From: Kofleriaceae bacterium
Lineage (GTDB): Bacteria; Myxococcota_A; Polyangia; Haliangiales; Haliangiaceae
Length of the DNA: 64,000 bases
NCBI GenBank assembly: GCA_018057825.1
Contig: JAGPCY010000010.1
Span: forward strand, 153,712-217,711
Direction of reading: 5' to 3'
Of this stretch, positions 7,880-16,508 are shown piece after piece. How positions within the stretch are numbered: the stretch's first letter is position 1; each line of letters starts with the position of its first letter. Both the position numbers and the translations under genes were made by a program. The notes beneath the pieces are model-generated. The model was not told the DNA's origin, did no database searches, and saw only the letters and a list, made by a program, of their open reading frames with translations.

Positions 7880-10335
7880 CCTGGCGGCGTTATCGAGAAC
7901 AGCGGCGCGCGTGGGCCGCGTGCGGCTCCACGGTCACGCAGGCACGGGAGGATCCGCGTCCGCAACGTCCGGACCGCGAACCCGATCCCGCTCGTCCGCA
8001 TCAGGGCGCGCCAGGTCTCGACGTCGATGCCCAGCCTGGGCAGTAGTGTGGCCCCGTCGCGGCCCGCGACCGTACGAAGTCGATCGAGCGCAACCGCGGC
8101 GCGCGCGTACGCCTGCACGACGTGCTCACGAAGGTCGGGCCGGGCATTGAGGAGCACGGCGAGGTTGGCTTCGGGATGGGCGGTGTGGGTCGCGAGCTGC
8201 AGCGATGGCGGGAGGCCGAGGTCTGGGTCGAGCACGTAGCGGACGAGGTCACGCGCCACGCCGCCGAACTCGCCGAGCACGACGACCGTCACGTCGCCTG
8301 GGTCATCCGAGGTGACCGTCACGCCGACCTCCTCGGCCAGCCCTGGCAGGACCCCCGGGAACCCCGTCCGCTTGCCGGCCAGGACCACCGTCGCGTCGGT
8401 CGACGCCGCCAGCTGCGCGCGCATCACACTGAGCGCTCTGACGGTCTCGAGGGCCTTTCCGAGGTCGTCGGCGACGTCCGCTCCGACGACCATCAAGCGG
8501 CAGAGCCCGGTCAGCTCGGCGCGGACCGAGGCGGGGTAGTCCTTGAGCCGCGAGCGGATCACCCAGTTGATGAGCGGCGTCTCGGGATCCGCGACCTCGG
8601 CTGCGCTGAGTCGCTGCCCATCCGGCCGAGCGCGTGGCGGCATCGCCGCGACGGTATCGTGCAACAAGGAGACGAAGTTGGCGCTGTCACGCAGGACACC
8701 GCCGTACGCGATCCGCGCGGGACACTCGAGGATGGCGCGGGCCAGCCGAATCACCGCAACATCGACGTGGAGCGACCCACCTGCGCTGCCACCGGCCTTC
8801 GCCGCATCGTAGCCGAGCGCGGCCAGGTTCTCCGCGTCCCCCACTGACAGCGCGAGCACCGGGTATCGCGACACCACCTCGGCCTGCGCCGGCGGCGCAC
8901 CCTGGCTCAGGCGGTCGCGCAGCGCCTCGTATGAGAGGAGATCGATCCCGGGGTCGAGGAGGCCGTCGAGGTCGCGCTCCTCGGTCGGCAGGAAGCCATG
9001 GCCCGGATAGGCGACGACCGCCGGCGGTGGCCGCTGGCTGTCCGGTTGGTCGGGTCGCGGCCGGCGCAGCTCGCGCTGCAAGTGCGCCAGGCTAGCCGCG
9101 TCGGGTGTCCAGGTCACCATGGCCGCGGGGCCGTGGCCGGCCTGGGCGGCCCACCGAGCCAGCTTCGCCGCGTACCGTCGGTGGAACTCGGAGACCAGCG
9201 CCTCCCTGAACAAGCGGTCGAAGATCTCGCTCGCTCGACCGGGCCCGCCGTCGTTCCACGCGACCACGGGTACGGTTGCCAGCTCGCCGACCAAACGGGT
9301 CCACGCGCCGGCGAACGTGACCACCGCGACTGTCGGCCGCACGGTCCAGACGCCGTCACCGCTCTCGGTTGGCGTCCGCGCCTGCTGGATCTCCAAGCGG
9401 CACCAGTAGCGGGTCGCGTAGCGGTCACTCAGGACCGCGACGAACCCTACGCCGAGAGCCGCGGCGGTGAGCATCTTCGCCCGCCAGTCCTGACCGATCG
9501 GCAGGTCGTTCTCGTCGTAGAAGACGTTGATCTGCCCGTACCCTGCCCCCGCGTCGCGCAGCCGCTCGGCCACGCCAGGACCGAACTCGCCATCGGCCTT
9601 CGCGTGCGACAGGAATACCTGGGTCATCAGCTCTGTGCCCGGCTTGGTGCCCCCCTGGTCGCGCAACAACCCGACGATGGCTTGTGTGAGTTGTCGCCGC
9701 AGTCGCTCGGCCCTCCGCTCGACCCTGCGGTGGACGTGCTCGTGCTTGTCGTCGCGCCACACGTCGAGGTACAGCGCCTTCACCGACGTGATGACCTCGG
9801 GCATCCTCGCCCAAGCTGCCGTCATCTGGATCGTCGCCAAGTACACGCGCGGCGTGGCATCGTCCGCTGCTCCGGACCTCGTACGGTCGTCGCGCTGCTG
9901 CGTGGCGTCGTGGTGGCGCGCCAGTTCGACCAGATCGCGCCGCCACGACACGTCCGCCACCATGTGATCGTCCACCAGCGGCACGAAGATGTTCACGTCG
10001 GACTCGTCGAGCCGCACCGGGCGCCGCCACGTTCCGAGCCTCGCGATGCGCGCCGCGCCGGGCTCGGACGCCGGCTCGGTGCGTGGCGGGCTCGGATCAC
10101 CCAGCAGGTTCAAGTCCTCGGTCCAATCGGCCGACCGGAAGTGGACCGGGATCCCTGCGCCCAGGGCCCGCGCGTCGCCGCCTCCCCCGTTCCACCACTC
10201 CGCCACCGACCGCGCCAATGCGGGCCCGTCTTCGAACTCGGGGTGCCACAGGACGTAGATCGACAGCGGCACCCTGGACTGCACGTCGGCGCTTGAGCCG
10301 GCGCCGACCAACCATTCGAATTGTCCTGGGCTCAT
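7876..10335 (-). CDS. Double-TIR-SLOG protein (degenerate N-terminal TIR, active-type TIR, SLOG)
   Basis: The ATG at 10335, with GAGG nine bases upstream, gives 819 aa. Residues 22-185 look like a diverged TIR fold (LSIYVLWHPEFEDG, SDVNIFVPLVDDHM) in which the Glu position reads WRRDLVELA. Residues 237-345 are a canonical TIR (QVFLSHAKADGEF, VFYDENDLPIG) with Glu315 in YWCRLEIQQA. From about 490 to the end is a SLOG-type Rossmann domain (VLALSVGDAENL, ARIAYGGVLRDSANF). SLOG domains bind nucleotide-derived ligands, as in ThsA. This is the first gene of the minus-strand TIR run and faces a paralogue across a 199-bp gap. Ligand-gated NADase activity is inferred. Confidence 0.8.
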   Translation of the reverse strand: MSPGQFEWLVGAGSSADVQSRVPLSIYVLWHPEFEDGPALARSVAEWWNGGGGDARALGAGIPVHFRSADWTEDLNLLGDPSPPRTEPASEPGAARIARLGTWRRPVRLDESDVNIFVPLVDDHMVADVSWRRDLVELARHHDATQQRDDRTRSGAADDATPRVYLATIQMTAAWARMPEVITSVKALYLDVWRDDKHEHVHRRVERRAERLRRQLTQAIVGLLRDQGGTKPGTELMTQVFLSHAKADGEFGPGVAERLRDAGAGYGQINVFYDENDLPIGQDWRAKMLTAAALGVGFVAVLSDRYATRYWCRLEIQQARTPTESGDGVWTVRPTVAVVTFAGAWTRLVGELATVPVVAWNDGGPGRASEIFDRLFREALVSEFHRRYAAKLARWAAQAGHGPAAMVTWTPDAASLAHLQRELRRPRPDQPDSQRPPPAVVAYPGHGFLPTEERDLDGLLDPGIDLLSYEALRDRLSQGAPPAQAEVVSRYPVLALSVGDAENLAALGYDAAKAGGSAGGSLHVDVAVIRLARAILECPARIAYGGVLRDSANFVSLLHDTVAAMPPRARPDGQRLSAAEVADPETPLINWVIRSRLKDYPASVRAELTGLCRLMVVGADVADDLGKALETVRALSVMRAQLAASTDATVVLAGKRTGFPGVLPGLAEEVGVTVTSDDPGDVTVVVLGEFGGVARDLVRYVLDPDLGLPPSLQLATHTAHPEANLAVLLNARPDLREHVVQAYARAAVALDRLRTVAGRDGATLLPRLGIDVETWRALMRTSGIGFAVRTLRTRILPCLRDRGAARGPRAPLFSITPPG

Positions 10336-10534
10336 CTTCGCGATCCTCGACGCTGTGTTCCTGGTAGCGGCCGGCGCTTGGACCGCGCAACGCCCTTGGA
10401 GCGTATCCCGTCCTGCGCACGCTTGCGACGTCGCCATGCCTGAGGTTCGAACACGCCTCTGCGTGGTTCGGCACCGCTGGCGCCATCGCGGCGTTTGCCC
10501 GTTCGCTCCGTCCCCCTCGCGACGTCACCTCCCC
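10336..10534. promoter_or_regulatory. Divergent intergenic region between the two double-TIR-SLOG genes
   Basis: These 199 bp separate the starts of two divergent genes and must hold the promoters for the six-gene run and for the plus-strand paralogue. I see no convincing -35/-10 or -24/-12 pair in either direction. A GAGG ribosome-binding site precedes the minus-strand ATG. Confidence 0.5.
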
Positions 10535-12577
10535 GTGCCGACCAAGCCGCCGTTCCTGGTCCACCTGGTCTTCCATCCCGCGTCGCTTTCCGCGCGCAGG
10601 CTGGCCGAGGCCATCCACACCGCGCTGTTCGAGGACCCGGCGGTCCCGGGGCTCGCGATCCCGTCGGTTATCTGCCGCGAGGACGGCACTGGGCTGCCGC
10701 CGATCGACCACCGCCTGGACGAGGCCGAGCACAGCGCCGTGGTGCTGCTGGCCGACCCCGAGCTCGCCTTGGAGCGCGACGATCCGCCGGCTGGGCGTAG
10801 CGACTGGCGCGACTTCGCCGCCTCGCTGTTCCGCGCCTGCGACGGCAGCACCCACCGCTTCATCCCGTTCCAGCTCGACGAACACGCCTTCGGGTTCCAC
10901 CCCGATCTGACCAAGGTGAACTTCGCCCGCGCCTGGGCCCAGCCCGAGCCGGAGCGCACGACCTGGGTGGTCCGCCGCCTGGTGATCGAGCTGTGCCGGT
11001 TCATGCTGCGCATGGAGCGTGGCGACAAGGCGCCGCTCCGTGTGTTCCTCAGCCATGCCAAGGCCGACATCGAGCACGAGCCCAAGGTGTTCAAGGCGCT
11101 GGTCGAGCACTTGGCGATCACGCAGCCGGTCGAGGCGTGGGTCGACAGCGCCCAGATCGAGGCCGGCTCGCAGTTCGAGGAGGCCATCAAGCACGGCGCC
11201 GAGGACTCCGCGATCCTGGCGATCGTCACCGACACGTTCGGCGCGCGTCCGTACTGCAAGTGGGAGGTGCTGCTGGCCAAGGAGAAGCAGCGTCCGCTGA
11301 TCGCGGTGACGGCCCTCGACAAGCTCGACGTGCGCGCGTTCCCGTACCTCGGGAACATCCCGGTGCTCCCGTGGCGTCCGGGGCACGCGGCCGAGGCGGT
11401 GACGCTGCTGCTGAAGGAGCAGCTACGCCAGGCGCACGCCGTGCGGACGCTCGAGCGCGTCCGCGCGCCGGGTGACACGATCTTCCCCTCGCCGCCCGAG
11501 CTGGCCACCGTGCTCGCAGTGCCGATCGGCGGCACCGCGCTGTACCCCGACCCGCCCCTCGATGACGGCGAGCGCGCGCTGATCGAGCGCACCGGCCGCC
11601 GGTCGGCGACGCCGCTGTCACGCCTCCACGGCGCACGCCCGATCCCCGGGCGCCGGGTGTCGCTCTCGGTCTCGGAGTCGGGTGACAGCGAGCGGTTCGG
11701 CACGCTCCCGATGCACCTGGACGAGATCACGCTCGAGATGTCGCGCCACCTGCTGGTCGCCGGCGCGACGCTCGCCTACGGCGGCCACCTGGGCTCCGCG
11801 GGGTACACCGAGGCGCTGTTCAACCTGCGCGCTGCCCACGCCGCGTCGGCCCCTGGCCTCGCGACCGATCGCATCCGCAACTACGTCGGCTGGCCGCTGC
11901 CGTACCAGACCATGGATGCGACGAAGCGGCTACGCTACCAGCACCACCTCCGGTTCATCCGTGTCCCGCGCCCGGACGGCGTGGCCGATCTCGAGCCGAC
12001 GACGTTCGTCGATGAGCCTGCCTACTTCCCACCCAGCACCCCCGCGCGCCGCTACGCTTGGGCGCGGGGCATGACCGCCCTGCGCGAGCGGCAGACCGCC
12101 GACACCCAGGCGCGGATCATCATCGGCGGGAAGCTGGGACCGACGCTGCACGCGCAGCCCGACGGGACGGTGGACACGAAATGGTACGCGAGCCGCATCC
12201 CCGGCCTGCTCGAGGAGGCGCTGATCTCGCTGCGCGCCGGCGACGACCACCGCGTGTACCTCCTGGGCGCGTACGGCGGCGCAGCCGCGGCGGTGGCCCA
12301 GCTCCTCGACGGCGAGGACCGCCCCGACCTCGACTGGAGCGTGCACTGTCAGGCGCCGCACGCCGGAGGCATGCGCGAGCTGTATGACCAGCGCGGCGTC
12401 CCGTTCGAGGACTATCCCGCGATGAAGCGGTGGCTACGCGCCTTCGGCGTGGTTGGGCTGAGCCGGCGCAACTACCTGACCCCGGCCGAGAACCGCGAGC
12501 TGTTCTGGACCCGCGATGTCCCGCGCGCGATCGAGCTCGTGCTGCTCGGCCTCGGTCGCGACGCCTCGCCAGCCTGA
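10535..12577 (+). CDS. Double-TIR-SLOG protein, divergent paralogue of the minus-strand gene
   Basis: GTG at 10535 (680 aa) is preferred because the diverged N-terminal TIR-like fold starts directly after it (FLVHLVFHPASLSARR); an ATG at 10436 would add 33 unrelated residues. No strong Shine-Dalgarno is visible. Residues 168-270 are a canonical TIR (RVFLSHAKADIEHEP, EAWVDSAQIEAG) with Glu244 in YCKWEVLLAK. Residues 373-670 are a SLOG domain (RVSLSVSESGD, ATLAYGGHLGSAGYTEAL). Domain order matches the gene at 7876-10335 although the two share little sequence outside motifs. Divergent arrangement suggests shared control. NAD+ cleavage triggered by a nucleotide bound to SLOG is inferred from domains. 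Confidence 0.8.
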   Translation: MPTKPPFLVHLVFHPASLSARRLAEAIHTALFEDPAVPGLAIPSVICREDGTGLPPIDHRLDEAEHSAVVLLADPELALERDDPPAGRSDWRDFAASLFRACDGSTHRFIPFQLDEHAFGFHPDLTKVNFARAWAQPEPERTTWVVRRLVIELCRFMLRMERGDKAPLRVFLSHAKADIEHEPKVFKALVEHLAITQPVEAWVDSAQIEAGSQFEEAIKHGAEDSAILAIVTDTFGARPYCKWEVLLAKEKQRPLIAVTALDKLDVRAFPYLGNIPVLPWRPGHAAEAVTLLLKEQLRQAHAVRTLERVRAPGDTIFPSPPELATVLAVPIGGTALYPDPPLDDGERALIERTGRRSATPLSRLHGARPIPGRRVSLSVSESGDSERFGTLPMHLDEITLEMSRHLLVAGATLAYGGHLGSAGYTEALFNLRAAHAASAPGLATDRIRNYVGWPLPYQTMDATKRLRYQHHLRFIRVPRPDGVADLEPTTFVDEPAYFPPSTPARRYAWARGMTALRERQTADTQARIIIGGKLGPTLHAQPDGTVDTKWYASRIPGLLEEALISLRAGDDHRVYLLGAYGGAAAAVAQLLDGEDRPDLDWSVHCQAPHAGGMRELYDQRGVPFEDYPAMKRWLRAFGVVGLSRRNYLTPAENRELFWTRDVPRAIELVLLGLGRDASPA

Positions 12578-13040
12578 GCCCCTCACCCGCCCAGGGTGAC
12601 TCACGCCCACCGCCACCGCGCGCCCGACGCTGCGCGTCGCCGCGCGCGACGGCGCCGTGCCCGCGGTCGATGATTGATCCCGACGACGCTTCCGCGTATC
12701 AACGAGAATCACCGAGTGAGACAGGAGATGGCGAATGCCCGATGACGGCAATCTGGTGTTGTGTGGACCGATCGTTCGCCGCGCCGACCGGTCGTCGGTG
12801 TCGGTGTTCGTCGCGACCCGACGGGCGTGCACGGTCGAGCTGACGGCGGATCGGCGGATCGGAACGGGGTTAGTTTCTGGGAGGGGGCCGCGGCGGCGGC
12901 GGGGCGAGGGCGCGGCGGGCCGGTCGGCGCCTCCGTGGCGGCGCGGGGCGAGGGCCGCGGGGCCAACGCGCGGCGGCGCTCGCCGGTCGGGGCGAACGCT
13001 GGGTGCGGAGGGCTGGTGGACGGGGCGTTGACGGGGCGCG
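12578..13040. other. 463-bp gap with a truncated PhoD-like 5' fragment and GC-rich filler
   Basis: Apart from the gene fragment at 12735-12850 this gap is very G-rich, low-information sequence with no convincing coding potential. Its right end carries palindromic GTTGAC/GTCAAC copies that continue into the 3' end of the transposase gene. Confidence 0.5.
12735..12855 (+). pseudogene. Truncated 5' fragment, possibly of a PhoD-like phosphatase
   Basis: ATG at 12735 is preceded by AGGAGATGGCGA, a good ribosome-binding site. The first 40 or so residues read MPDDGNLVLCGPIVRR and SSVSVFVATRRACTVELT. The pattern GP.VRR...SVSVFVATR...CTVEL resembles the N-terminal beta-sandwich of PhoD/alkaline-phosphatase-D-like proteins, recalled rather than searched. 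After about 12855 the sequence turns into GC-rich filler and homology-like features stop. It appears to be a gene cut by the event that placed the transposase to its right. The family assignment is weak. Confidence 0.35.
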
Positions 13041-13075
13041 TCAACCGATGGGGATGGGGGCGGGGCCGTTGACGC
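13028..13075. repeat. Palindromic cluster at the 3' end of the RAYT/Y1 transposase gene
   Basis: GTTGAC (13028-13033) and GTCAAC (13040-13045) form one inverted pair. GCGTCAAC (13038-13045) and GTTGACGC (13068-13075) form an overlapping perfect 8-bp inverted repeat that spans the transposase stop codon. Alternative hairpins of this kind are expected near genes of REP-associated transposases, which act on folded single-stranded DNA. Confidence 0.45.
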
Positions 13076-13979
13076 AGAAGACGGGCATGGGGTCGGCGGT
13101 GGCGACGGCGACGCGGGCGTTCCGGCGGAGCCAGTAGGTCCCGGCGGGGAAGACGGCGGGCTCGCCGGCGAGGAGGGCCTTGCGCGCGAGGCGGTAGGCG
13201 GCCTGGAAGGCTCGGTCCATGGCGATGACCAGCCGCCGCGCCCAGCTCGTGCGCGTCGCGACGCGCGGGTCGACGGTGCGCCGCGCCTCGACGGTCGCCG
13301 GCGTGGCGGTCCAGGGCTGCGCGCACACCGCGGCAGCGCCCAGCACCGTCCGCCCCTCGGCGGCGCGCTCGGCGGCCAGGGCAGCGATGCGATCGGAGAC
13401 CATGGCGGAGACCGTGGCGCGCACGGCGCTGGCCTCGCCGAGCTCCTCGGGCGGCGCGATCTGGATCGTGACCTTCTCGGGCATGCCGCCGCCCTTGCGG
13501 AAGAACACCGCCGGCCGCTCGACCTCGATCGCCTGGCCCGTCAGGAACGCCTCCCAGGTCGACACGCCCGGCCAGTCCTCGACGTCCTCGACCAACCCAG
13601 CGGCGACCGGATTGGTCGCGGCGTACACGATCTTGTCGATCACATCCTCGACGTGCGGCAGGTACACCATGCTCGGTGGCTCCGCCGCCCAGAACGCATC
13701 CCGCCTCCCGCGCGCCACGTTCATGGCTCGCGCCACCAGTTTGTGAAGGTGCTCGACGAACTCGACGACGCGGCCGTCGGGGTCGAACAGGACGACGTGA
13801 TGGTGGTTCGACATCGTCAGCGCGAACATGAGCTGGATCCCGCACCGCTGGAGCGCGACCCCCAGGCAGTAGAGGAACACTCCGTTGGTCTCGTCGTCCG
13901 GGCGCAGCAGGAACATCCGCAGGAGGCAGCGACGAGTCAGGAGGTAGAAGCGTTGGGCCAAGATCTGACGTGGGCGCAT
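13041..13979 (-). CDS. Y1/REP-associated (RAYT-like) tyrosine transposase
   Basis: The ATG at 13979 gives 312 aa. The N-terminal 165 residues form the Y1 transposase domain: RFYLLTRRCLLRMFLLRPD, then MFALTMSNHHHVVL with the HUH-type histidines at 59-61, and the likely nucleophile Tyr119 in DKIVYAATNPVAAGLV. Such enzymes nick and join single-stranded DNA at hairpins. The C-terminal part (PEKVTIQIAPPEEL onward) is an extension seen in long family members. Hairpin-forming sequence lies at both ends of the gene (13028-13075 and 14022-14038). It sits between truncated gene pieces at the edge of the TIR island. Confidence 0.85.
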   Translation of the reverse strand: MRPRQILAQRFYLLTRRCLLRMFLLRPDDETNGVFLYCLGVALQRCGIQLMFALTMSNHHHVVLFDPDGRVVEFVEHLHKLVARAMNVARGRRDAFWAAEPPSMVYLPHVEDVIDKIVYAATNPVAAGLVEDVEDWPGVSTWEAFLTGQAIEVERPAVFFRKGGGMPEKVTIQIAPPEELGEASAVRATVSAMVSDRIAALAAERAAEGRTVLGAAAVCAQPWTATPATVEARRTVDPRVATRTSWARRLVIAMDRAFQAAYRLARKALLAGEPAVFPAGTYWLRRNARVAVATADPMPVFCVNGPAPIPIG

Positions 13980-14328
13980 CGGGCGGCTCCGGTTTCCACC
14001 GGTATCGGCCGCCGCGCGCCGCGGTTGCTTGCCAACCGGCGGACGCAACCTCGCGGGAACCCTGCTCGTGATGTACGACGTCGCCGGAGTGGACGCCGGT
14101 GGCGGCGAGGAACTCGCAGAGCGCCCGTGGCCTCGGCGGGGTCCGAAGCCATGGGCCATGCCTTGAACCAGGTCGCGGCAACCCGACTAACCTGTTCGAC
14201 GACATCACCGGTAATCTCTCCACCATCGCCAACCACCAACACCTCGATCGGATCACGCTGATCGACCAGGCCACCGGCGCCGTGCTGGCCGAGTACGAGC
14301 GGGCCGGGGCAGTCTGGACGCGGACGCG
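13980..14328. other. 349-bp gap upstream of the transposase, with a hairpin and a possible gene remnant
   Basis: A perfect hairpin CGGTTG-cttgc-CAACCG lies at 14022-14038, on the 5' side of the transposase. From about 14185 a plus-strand frame reads NLFDDITGNLSTIANHQHLDRITLIDQ and stops in TGA at 14330-14332, overlapping the next gene's ATG as ATGA. No acceptable start codon precedes it closely, so it may be the 3' remnant of a gene once coupled to the next one. Confidence 0.35.
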
Positions 14329-15774
14329 ATGAGCGAGTTGCCTCCAATGCCTGGATCGCCTCCCGCGGTCGCGGTGCGCCGCTACGACTTCCCTGGTCGG
14401 ACGTTCATCTGGTCGCATCCATCGACGATCGACGACCCAGATCTGGCGCTCATCGGAGCGCTGCGCCGCGTGGCACCGCTGGTCACCGCGACCGCGTTGC
14501 GGGTCGGGCTGCGGCTCGACGGCGCCGCGCGCGAGACCTGGACGGCCTTGCGAACGCCCGAGGCGCCGCCAGACGTCGACCTCGGCGGACCGATGACGGT
14601 GCTGCCTCACCTCGACGCCGAGGCGGTGGCGAGCTGGATCGCCGGACTGCCGACCGGCCAGGAGGTCGCGAGCTGCGAGGTGGTCGCCGGCCGCTACGCC
14701 GTTCCCCTCAAGGACGGCGCGCGCTTGGCGATCGCCGGCGACGGTGCGGTGACGGTTCGCGACGGCGGGATCGATCCGTCGGTTGGCCTGGGTGCGAGCC
14801 AACCGCCGATGACGCTGCGATATCGCGATCAAGGTGGCGGCCAGCTCGTGGTCGGCGTCCACTGGTCGGCCTGGTACGAGGCCGATGGCGTCGCGACGCC
14901 GCTGCTCCGGCGCCTGCTGTCTGAGCTGGCGGCCGACGGCTGGGTGCTGACCGATCGTCCCTCCGACGGACCCTCGGCGCCCCATGTGGGCACCCACCCG
15001 GGCACACCGGTCCACGCCGCCGACCGCTCGTGGTGCGAACTCCCGGCGATGACGGTCGTCCTCGGCCTCGAGGTCGAGGCCCGCGATCGTCTGGCGACTC
15101 AGCTCGCCGCGATCGACGAGCGCGATCGCGACGCCGAACCTGCGCTTGGCTTCGGCGGCTTCGACCGCGCGGCGCGGGTGCGAGAGATCGCGGCGGCTCT
15201 CGAGGTCTCGCTTGGGCACGTGGCGAGCGAGGTCGCGGCCGGGCAGATCATGCGTCACCCGGTGACCAACGGCATGTGGCGCGCGTTCATGCGCGCGACC
15301 GGAGCCGCGCGGCCGGCGAGCTGGGGCAGCGACGAACCCGACGATCGGGAGTTCGTGTCCGGGGTGTCGTGGCGCGAGGCCGACGCCTTCGCTCGTCGCC
15401 ATGGCTGGTCGCTGCCGACCGAGGGCGAGTGGGTGCTGGCGGCGACCGGCGGCTCGCCTCGCTCGTTCCCCTGGGGCGACGACTTCGCGCCCCGCGGGTC
15501 GGCCCTGCGCCGCGACGGCGTACCGTGGCCGGTCGGCCGAGCCCCGGAGCTGGCCAGCCCCCTCGGCGTCGAGGACCTCCTCGGCGCGTTCTGCGAGTAC
15601 ACCCGCGACCCGTGGCGCGCGCTGCCCGGCGCGCCGCCGCGGCCCGGCGTCGCGGGCGACCAGCGCGTGGCCCGCGGTGTGGCGCCCCGCGTGCCGACGT
15701 GCGTCGCAGCGCGGCGCCCGGTCGAGGCCGAGCATCGGTTCAAGCTGGCGCGGTTTCGCTGCGTGCGACGGTGA
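14329..15774 (+). CDS. FGE-sulfatase (SUMF1/PvdO/EgtB-type) domain protein
   Basis: The ATG at 14329 overlaps the stop of a possible upstream remnant (ATGA). The protein is 481 aa, cytoplasmic, with no signal. The first 300 residues are unrecognised. Residues 300-480 carry the FGE-sulfatase fold: HPVTNGMWRAFM, VSGVSWREADAFARR, LPTEGEWVLAATGG and FPWGDDFAP. Family members include formylglycine-generating enzyme and sulfoxide synthases, but many are binding domains only. The usual GN.WEW motif reads GAFCEYTRDPW here and the paired FGE catalytic cysteines are not evident, so I expect no oxidase activity. Confidence 0.75.
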   Translation: MSELPPMPGSPPAVAVRRYDFPGRTFIWSHPSTIDDPDLALIGALRRVAPLVTATALRVGLRLDGAARETWTALRTPEAPPDVDLGGPMTVLPHLDAEAVASWIAGLPTGQEVASCEVVAGRYAVPLKDGARLAIAGDGAVTVRDGGIDPSVGLGASQPPMTLRYRDQGGGQLVVGVHWSAWYEADGVATPLLRRLLSELAADGWVLTDRPSDGPSAPHVGTHPGTPVHAADRSWCELPAMTVVLGLEVEARDRLATQLAAIDERDRDAEPALGFGGFDRAARVREIAAALEVSLGHVASEVAAGQIMRHPVTNGMWRAFMRATGAARPASWGSDEPDDREFVSGVSWREADAFARRHGWSLPTEGEWVLAATGGSPRSFPWGDDFAPRGSALRRDGVPWPVGRAPELASPLGVEDLLGAFCEYTRDPWRALPGAPPRPGVAGDQRVARGVAPRVPTCVAARRPVEAEHRFKLARFRCVRR

Positions 15775-15807
15775 CGTGGCGACCACGGCCCGTGCGAGAG
15801 TCTCGAC

Positions 15808-16122
15808 GTGAAGGCCGTCCACCTCCGCTACCTCGGCGATGACCTGCGGGCCGTTCGGGGGGTCGGCGTCTTTCAGCAGGGCACGGTGGCGCTCGTGCCG
15901 GGGCCGCTCGCGGCGCAGCTCTTGGCCAGCGGCGACTTCGAGCTGGTGTCGACCGGACCGTTGGCGAAGGTCCTCGTGCTGCGCATCGGCCAGGACACCA
16001 TCCCATCGCCCGACGCCGCGCCGCTGACGCGCGCCGAAGCCGAAGGAGCGGCGGACTTCGAGGCGGAGCTGGAAGAAGCGGAGCGCCGCTTCGACGCCGC
16101 CGCTGACAGCGAAGCTCCGTAG
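15808..16122 (+). CDS. Small hypothetical protein, 104 aa
   Basis: GTG at 15808, 33 bp after the FGE-domain gene, gives 104 aa. The N-terminal half (VHLRYLGDDLRAVRG, ALVPGPLAAQLLASGDFELV) looks like a small beta-barrel module of the kind found in phage and mobile-element accessory proteins. The C-terminal third is acidic and helical (AEAEGAADFEAELEEAERRF). Same strand and short spacing suggest cotranscription with the upstream gene. The stop is followed after only a few bases by a hexanucleotide array. No function can be assigned. Confidence 0.55.
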   Translation: MKAVHLRYLGDDLRAVRGVGVFQQGTVALVPGPLAAQLLASGDFELVSTGPLAKVLVLRIGQDTIPSPDAAPLTRAEAEGAADFEAELEEAERRFDAAADSEAP

Positions 16123-16125
16123 CCG

Positions 16126-16473
<348 letters not shown>

Positions 16474-16508
16474 ACCTCGACGCTCGCTCCGCACGCCTCC
16501 CTCCGCGA

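Noticed and set aside
10105..10120. tRNA-like GGTTCAAGTCC stretch
   Set aside because: It lies inside the TIR-SLOG coding sequence and the remaining arms are absent.
10441..10475. tRNA-like GGTTCGAA loop
   Set aside because: No matching T stem, acceptor stem or anticodon arm can be drawn.
12709..15822. A 1037-codon minus-strand open frame across the transposase and FGE gene
   Set aside because: It is a GC-driven shadow of real genes on both strands; its composition is Arg/Pro/Gly-rich and no domain is seen.
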